A model generated the notes under the pieces. The model was not told the origin of the DNA and made no database searches. It saw nothing but the letters and a program-made list of their open reading frames with translations. From CAYTID01 sp964437735 (GTDB lineage Bacteria > Bacteroidota > Ignavibacteria > UBA10030 > BY39), in NCBI GenBank assembly GCA_964437735.1, contig CAYTID010000071.1, positions 1 to 11,425 of the forward strand: 11,425 nt of DNA, read 5' to 3'. The position numbers were made by a program, and so were the translations under genes. Shown piece by piece: positions 6,980 through 11,425 of this stretch (position 1 is the stretch's first letter; each line of letters begins with the position of its first letter).

Positions 6980-8291
6980 AGGAAAAATAATTTTAAAAGG
7001 AAAAATTGAATTATTAACCCCTCTTCTTATCGGAAGCGGAAACGGAGACCTTGCCGATATAGAAATAATTAGAGATAGCGAAGGAAAACCCTTCATTCCC
7101 GCAACATCTTTCATTGGCGTTCTAAAACATTCTATTAAACTTCCCGAAAAATATAATTCAGATTTAAATTCATTCTGGGGTTTTTCAACTCAAAAAAAAT
7201 CATTTCAAAGTTCCCTGCTATGTTCGGATATTATCTGCGATAATATACCAAAGATCTCAATCAGAGACGGGGTTGCCATAGATAATAAGAATGGTATGGC
7301 AAAAAAAGGAGAAAAATATGACTTTGAAATCATCGAGCCGGGCGCTGTATTTTGTGTCAGAATGACTGTAAACATCAATGATAAAACGGAATCATTCTCT
7401 AAACAGATGGTTGCGACTATCATAGATATTCTCGAATACTCTAAACTTAAGGTTGGCGCCAAAACAACAAATGGTTTCGGAAGATTAAAATTAACAGAGC
7501 ATGAAGTTTATGAGTATAAAACTAACGATAAAAAAGATGTGCTTGCCTGGTTAAAAAACGAAAATGGTTCTAAGTGTGCCCTGCCTGCTCCTATTAGGAT
7601 CGAGAGTAAAAACTTTGAAGTTGATGCCTGGTTCGATATGAAAACTTCAATGATCGTTCGTTCCTACTCGGGCGATCCGTCTGCTCCCGACGCTGTTCAC
7701 CTGAGGTCTGATAACAAATTTGTGCTTCCCGGAACCAGCGTAAAAGGGGCAATACGTGCCCGTGCTGAAAAAATTCTGAATACTCTTTCCGATGAACCAT
7801 CGGCCAACGAAAAAATTATGCATGGGTTATTCGGGAATGTCAATAAAGACGACCGGTCTGCTATTAAAAGCAGATTATACACGGAAGAAACCTTTATTGA
7901 TGGTGCGGAGGCTGAAATTCAGACTAGGATAAAGATCGACCGGTTTACAGGCGGAACAATAAAGTCTGCTCTCTTTGATACAATGCCATTGTTTGCTGAT
8001 CCGAAAGAGGACGAGAAGCGGATCAATGTAAGGTTAGTAATTGAAGATTTCAAAGACTATGAAGCCGGGCTGGTTCTTTTGATTTTAAAGGATTTATGGA
8101 CCGGCGATTTAGCAATTGGCGGTGAAAAAAATGTGGGACGTGGCGTATTGCGGGGAGTATCCGCTGAAATCGGATATAATAATATGAAAATAACTATACC
8201 AAATGATTTTGGAAAACTTGCTGATACGGATAAAAAAGAATTAACGGCATTCGTTGAAGCTCTTATTAAAGAGGTAGGCAATGGAAAATAA
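6972..8291 (+). CDS. cas7: Tandem double Cas7-like RAMP (Cas7-2x type)
   Basis: A 439-aa protein with two complete Cas7/Csm3-like domains. Domain 1 (about 1-180) has LLIGSGNGDLADIEIIRD with D29 at the catalytic position, FIPATSFIG (41-49), FWGF (68-71), IDNKNGMA (103-110) and the glycine loop GAKTTNGFG (162-170). Domain 2 (about 205-400) has D240 in DAVHLRSD, FVLPGTSVKGAIRA (250-263), LFG (286-288), KIDRFTGGT (321-329), ALFDT and GGEKNVGRGVLRG (383-395). Both aspartates are candidates for target-RNA cleavage at neighbouring backbone positions. The start is GTG with gcggagga a few bases upstream, overlapping the preceding stop by 8 nt. A double Cas7 of this kind is a known component of type III-Dv complexes. 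The 3' end overlaps csx19 by 11 nt. Confidence 0.87.
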   Translation: MHKGKIILKGKIELLTPLLIGSGNGDLADIEIIRDSEGKPFIPATSFIGVLKHSIKLPEKYNSDLNSFWGFSTQKKSFQSSLLCSDIICDNIPKISIRDGVAIDNKNGMAKKGEKYDFEIIEPGAVFCVRMTVNINDKTESFSKQMVATIIDILEYSKLKVGAKTTNGFGRLKLTEHEVYEYKTNDKKDVLAWLKNENGSKCALPAPIRIESKNFEVDAWFDMKTSMIVRSYSGDPSAPDAVHLRSDNKFVLPGTSVKGAIRARAEKILNTLSDEPSANEKIMHGLFGNVNKDDRSAIKSRLYTEETFIDGAEAEIQTRIKIDRFTGGTIKSALFDTMPLFADPKEDEKRINVRLVIEDFKDYEAGLVLLILKDLWTGDLAIGGEKNVGRGVLRGVSAEIGYNNMKITIPNDFGKLADTDKKELTAFVEALIKEVGNGK

Positions 8292-8889
8292 AAACTTATA
8301 CAATAATGGTTTGGAAATTATTGAAACCGGTTCTGATGTCAGGTATTTAAACAATATTCACATTTCAACATTTGATGAACTTGTTGATCTGGTCAAATCT
8401 GATTATGCTGATAACGGGTACTTCATTGCTTATCTCGACTATAAAGTGATAATCGGTATGTTCGATGACGGATTTTTGATCGCAGGGAGTAATATTGCAT
8501 TCGAACCCCGGTTTATACAAAAGCTGAGGATTTTCAACACGGATAAAGAATTATTTATCTGGCGGACGGGGGCAGGATTAAAAGGACGGCTGAGAACCGA
8601 TGACGAAAACGGAACAGGAGCCGAAGCTGTTGATGCTCACCAGGTTTTATTCGGCACAAAAGCCGAAGTTCTTGACCAAACCACGACTCTTACGGAAGAT
8701 CGGGGTACGGAAATAATTCTTCCGTTTGAGGTCTCAAATGTGGATTCAGGAAAGAACAGAGTAAAAATTAAAACCAGAAATTATATCGGCCTCAATGAAT
8801 TGGGTCAGGCAGGTTATATAGATTGCAGATTTTTAGATTTTACTTTTGGAATTGATAACTTAAAATGTGGAGATAATAATGGGAAATAA
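8281..8889 (+). CDS. csx19: Csx19 (TIGR03984-type), type III-D accessory subunit
   Basis: A 202-aa protein matching the Csx19/TIGR03984 pattern as I recall it: YFIAYLDYKVIIG (47-59), a FNTDKELFIWR segment (85-95), RLRTDD (103-108), DAHQVLFG (118-125), EDRGTEIILP (139-148), RNYIG (166-170) and YIDCRFLDF near the C-terminus. It is a characteristic component of type III-D loci and a structural subunit in the studied type III-Dv complex. Its biochemical role in this system is unknown. There is no signal peptide or membrane segment. The start is supported by gaggtagg at 8271-8278. It overlaps the double Cas7 gene by 11 nt upstream and the large RAMP gene by 11 nt downstream, so it should be made at levels tied to the rest of the complex. 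Confidence 0.85.
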   Translation: MENKNLYNNGLEIIETGSDVRYLNNIHISTFDELVDLVKSDYADNGYFIAYLDYKVIIGMFDDGFLIAGSNIAFEPRFIQKLRIFNTDKELFIWRTGAGLKGRLRTDDENGTGAEAVDAHQVLFGTKAEVLDQTTTLTEDRGTEIILPFEVSNVDSGKNRVKIKTRNYIGLNELGQAGYIDCRFLDFTFGIDNLKCGDNNGK

Positions 8890-10879
8890 ACAGAAAAAGG
8901 TTGTACAACAAGCGGATTGGAAGGATTCATTAAAAACTATCGCTAAGGAAAATTTTGATATGGATGTCAAATATGATGAATCAAAAATTGATACAGAAAA
9001 AAATGTATCAATGAAATTATATATGGATCATATTTCACCGATAGAATCAAACAAAGGTGCAAAGGCTCCTTATAATTTTATACCTCTAAATGATAAAGTG
9101 GTATTTTCAGATTTTAATTCGGCAATATCAACATTTGATAAATATTATCAGAGCAATTTGACCGGATATATACAACTAAAAATAGAGACTAAAACACCCA
9201 TGTATATCAGAGGTACTAAATCGGATTCTCCAGGTTTCTTCGCCCCTGTTAATGGTAAATTAAGAATTCCCGGAAGTTCGTTGCGCGGTTTGACCAGAAA
9301 TATGGTTGAAATTACTTCGAACGGTAAATTTTTACAATTTGAAGATCGAAGACTTTTTTTTAGAGGGCTTGCTGATATAAGCAATCTAAGATATGATTAT
9401 CAGTCCAGGATGGTTAATGTTAATGATAATTATTTTCCAATGGTCCAGGCAGGAATATTACAAAAATTAGGTCATAATAATTATGTTATATACCCGTCAA
9501 GGATGGATAATCATAATAATCAAATTTATAGGATCAATTTTGACAGTCAAAGTAGGATAGTGGCGAATTCCGGAGATACCCCATTGATTTTAGCAGAGTA
9601 CCAATTTAAAGAAGTATATTTTCAACAAACTGAAGCTAAGGAACATACACATTACAGGTCGCAATTTAAAGGAGGCAAAAAAGAAAAACGTTATAAACTC
9701 AAATATGCATTATTGCAAGGTATGCGTATTCATAAAAGCGATCAGTTTCCATCAAAAGGATATATTATTTCTTCAGGTAAATTTCAAAATAAGCATATGC
9801 ATTGGGTTATCAATGAACCGGATTTAAAAAATCCTATAAGAATAAATATAGGCGTGATCAATGAGTACATAAAAGATGACAACAGGAATAGCTTCTCTTT
9901 AATTAAAGAATTAAATCAAAAACAAGAAATACCATGTTTTTATATAACAAATCAGGCGGGAGACATAATTAGTTTCGGGCACACGGGGATGTTCCGGTTG
10001 GCATATCAAAACACTGTAAAAAATCACATACCCGATCAATTAAGCAATAGCTATTCATCATCTGATATTTCAGAATCTATATTCGGAAATGAGAAAAAAT
10101 TTGCTGGCAGGATATTTTTTGAAGAAGCATTCGCTGAAAGCAACGCAAATATGACATTGGGTGAAAACCATCCCAAAATCCTTTCCGAACCAAAGCCAAC
10201 AACATTTCAGCACTACCTTATCCAGAACTCTAGTAATGTGAAAGAATTAAAACATTATAATCCTGATTCTACAGGAAAGTTATCTTCTATAAGAGGTTAT
10301 AAACAATATTGGCACAAAACAGGGAGAAATTGGATTACAACAGCTGATGAGGTGAATAAATATCCGACACAGCATACCAAAATCAATCCAGTAAAGGCGG
10401 GTGTAATATTTTCAGGGCGGATCCGTTTTGAAAATCTTTCGGAAGTTGAACTTGGGGCATTGTTATTCGCGCTCGATCTGCCGCCTGACTGCGCGCATAA
10501 AATAGGAATGGGAAAACCGCGAGGCCTCGGTTCAATACGAATCACTCCGACACTCCACCTGTCGGACCGCAAGAAAAGATATTCGGAATTGTTTAGCGAA
10601 TGGTCTGAAACCTTGACCGAATCAAAAGAAGAAAATAAAACAATAATCTATTTCAAAGATAGATTTGCCGATTATGTGTTAAAACAATTGAAAGGAAATT
10701 CTCAGAACTATATTGCCCAAGATCTATGGGAGGAAGACCGGATGAAGCAATTATTCGCAATGCTCGATTTCATGAGCAAACCTGATGACACAGAAACACG
10801 TTACTTGGAATTGAAGGAATTCAAAAATCGCCCTGTGTTACCCAAACCTACGGATGTTCAAAAGAATAAAAGAGGATAA
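8879..10879 (+). CDS. Large RAMP protein, TIGR03986-type (Cas7 with insertion)
   Basis: A 666-aa Cas7-like protein. A GTG at 8867 would add four residues, but ggag at 8869-8872, six bases before the ATG at 8879, fits the ATG better. The N-terminus has the APYNFIPLND motif (63-72), then MYIRG (108-112) and LRIPGSSLRGLTRN (128-141), the RAMP N-terminal half. A long region follows, containing a FG motif (402-403) and AGRIFFEEA. The C-terminal half ends in the glycine loop GMGKPRGLG (543-551). The tail (LELKEFKNRPVLPKP) matches the TIGR03986 ending. The roughly 400 residues between the half-motifs make this far longer than a single Cas7, like the Cas7-insertion subunit of type III-Dv. It is probably the crRNA 3'-side backbone member. 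The next gene starts 3 nt later. Confidence 0.85.
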   Translation: MGNKQKKVVQQADWKDSLKTIAKENFDMDVKYDESKIDTEKNVSMKLYMDHISPIESNKGAKAPYNFIPLNDKVVFSDFNSAISTFDKYYQSNLTGYIQLKIETKTPMYIRGTKSDSPGFFAPVNGKLRIPGSSLRGLTRNMVEITSNGKFLQFEDRRLFFRGLADISNLRYDYQSRMVNVNDNYFPMVQAGILQKLGHNNYVIYPSRMDNHNNQIYRINFDSQSRIVANSGDTPLILAEYQFKEVYFQQTEAKEHTHYRSQFKGGKKEKRYKLKYALLQGMRIHKSDQFPSKGYIISSGKFQNKHMHWVINEPDLKNPIRINIGVINEYIKDDNRNSFSLIKELNQKQEIPCFYITNQAGDIISFGHTGMFRLAYQNTVKNHIPDQLSNSYSSSDISESIFGNEKKFAGRIFFEEAFAESNANMTLGENHPKILSEPKPTTFQHYLIQNSSNVKELKHYNPDSTGKLSSIRGYKQYWHKTGRNWITTADEVNKYPTQHTKINPVKAGVIFSGRIRFENLSEVELGALLFALDLPPDCAHKIGMGKPRGLGSIRITPTLHLSDRKKRYSELFSEWSETLTESKEENKTIIYFKDRFADYVLKQLKGNSQNYIAQDLWEEDRMKQLFAMLDFMSKPDDTETRYLELKEFKNRPVLPKPTDVQKNKRG

Positions 10880-10882
10880 ACT

Positions 10883-11290
10883 ATGAGCCGGATTTCAATA
10901 ATATTGCGGAAAATAGGACGCCTAGAATCAAACAATGATTTGCAATCCCAAAATAACAAAGGATCTGTGTGGTGGTGTAATGATACCTATTATTTCAAGG
11001 CTCACCCGGAACGACCCGTTCTGTTGTTCAGTAAGAAAAAAAATAAGTGTAATCAGTTGGTATTTTCGCATGAAAAGCATGGATCCAATAATACACAGAT
11101 TGCCATAAATTTATCAAAATATAACTCAAATGTCGAATATAAGGGGATAAGTTGGCTTAATATCAGAAGGAAATTCAAATATAATTTTAAAATATTTCGC
11201 GAGCACCAAATCAGGTATTTATGTAACTTATATAATGATGATTTTGAAAAAATACAACACAAATTTAAAGAATATCATAAAATTGTATGA
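10883..11290 (+). CDS. Unknown 135-aa protein in cas operon, faint PemK/MazF-like pattern
   Basis: I do not recognise this protein firmly. It begins 3 nt after the large RAMP gene with gagg at 10872-10875 and ends in an ATGA overlap with the next gene, so it belongs to the operon. It is basic and rich in Lys and Asn. The order of elements recalls the SH3-like PemK/MazF fold: KGSVWWCNDTYYF (26-38), ERPVLLFS (43-50, compare RPALVLS in MazF), a strand around QLVFSH, then GISWLNIRR (88-96) and a C-terminal helix ending EKIQHKFKEY. No catalytic residue can be placed with certainty. It could be a toxin-like ribonuclease effector, a PemK-fold RNA-binding helper, or something unrelated. The resemblance is by eye only. 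Confidence 0.5.
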   Translation: MSRISIILRKIGRLESNNDLQSQNNKGSVWWCNDTYYFKAHPERPVLLFSKKKNKCNQLVFSHEKHGSNNTQIAINLSKYNSNVEYKGISWLNIRRKFKYNFKIFREHQIRYLCNLYNDDFEKIQHKFKEYHKIV

Positions 11291-11425
11291 AAGATTATAA
11301 AAAGGTCATTGACGAAATCAAAAAGGGAAATACAATCCCTCTTTATGAAGCCCTCTGTAATGACATTTGTCCGTTGTTATGGAAAAAATATAAAGATATA
11401 ATTTCAAGTTTTGCTTTTACATTGG
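11287..11425 (+). CDS. Partial unknown CDS running off right edge
   Basis: The ATG at 11287 overlaps the preceding stop as ATGA, and the frame stays open for 46 codons to the window edge. The visible start (MKDYKKVIDEIKKGNTIPLY, then EALCNDICPLLWKKYKDII) is helical and amphipathic, with two cysteines. It gives no family signature I can name. Its coupling to the 135-aa gene suggests a two-gene module at the end of the effector operon, possibly an ancillary effector or a partner of the putative PemK-like protein. The length is unknown. Confidence 0.6.
   Translation, partial: MKDYKKVIDEIKKGNTIPLYEALCNDICPLLWKKYKDIISSFAFTL

Noticed and set aside
8867..8878. GTG start for the large RAMP protein, four codons upstream
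   Set aside because: The ggag at 8869-8872 lies within and just after this GTG and sits at the right distance from the ATG at 8879.
992..11262. Several reverse-strand open frames of 60-114 codons
   Set aside because: They lie opposite well-supported genes, have unnatural compositions and lack recognisable motifs, so they are shadows of the + strand genes.

Overview
The window is an accessory locus from a low-GC bacterium. It is dominated by most of a type III-D-like CRISPR-Cas effector operon on the + strand. The AT-rich spacers with runs of 'aattattaattc' and 'attaccaattac' resemble genomes of the Bacteroidota/Ignavibacteria neighbourhood. However, several genes have clear GGAGG-type Shine-Dalgarno sites, which classical Bacteroidia mostly lack. 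I therefore favour an Ignavibacteria-like or other deep-branching relative, at low confidence.

Layout. Positions 1-364 are AT-rich non-coding DNA with a 14-bp tandem repeat. A small unrecognised gene follows (365-640). Next come two overlapping genes: a DUF2779-type protein (711-2180), which combines a Cas4/RecB-like nuclease module with Fe-S cysteines and a DEDD-type exonuclease module, and a zinc-ribbon plus Smr-like protein (2177-2620). A 652-bp AT-rich spacer (2621-3272) contains weak inverted repeats but no CRISPR array. The effector operon starts at 3273: cas10 without an HD domain but with GGDD; a single cas7; csx10 (the Cas5-like subunit); a helical Cas11-like region reached by a -1 frame change at a run of ten A's; a tandem double cas7; csx19; and a 666-aa RAMP protein of the TIGR03986 type. 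After these come an unknown 135-aa protein with a faint PemK/MazF-like pattern and a gene that runs off the right edge.

How the genes work together. From cas10 onward the genes are 3-16 nt apart or overlap by 4-13 nt, so they look like one translationally coupled operon. The RAMP proteins would form the crRNA-binding backbone and cut target RNA, Csx10 would hold the crRNA 5' handle, and Cas10 would make a cyclic oligoadenylate signal on target binding. With no HD domain, Cas10 should not cut DNA by the usual route, so output would depend on RNA cleavage and nucleotide signalling. No cas1, cas2, cas6, CRISPR array or CARF effector is visible here.

The most interesting point is the cas7-csx10-(frame change)-Cas11-like order. 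It matches the domain order of the fused Cas7-Cas5-Cas11 protein described in type III-Dv complexes, but here the pieces are separate genes with a slippery A10 tract exactly at the Cas5/Cas11 junction.
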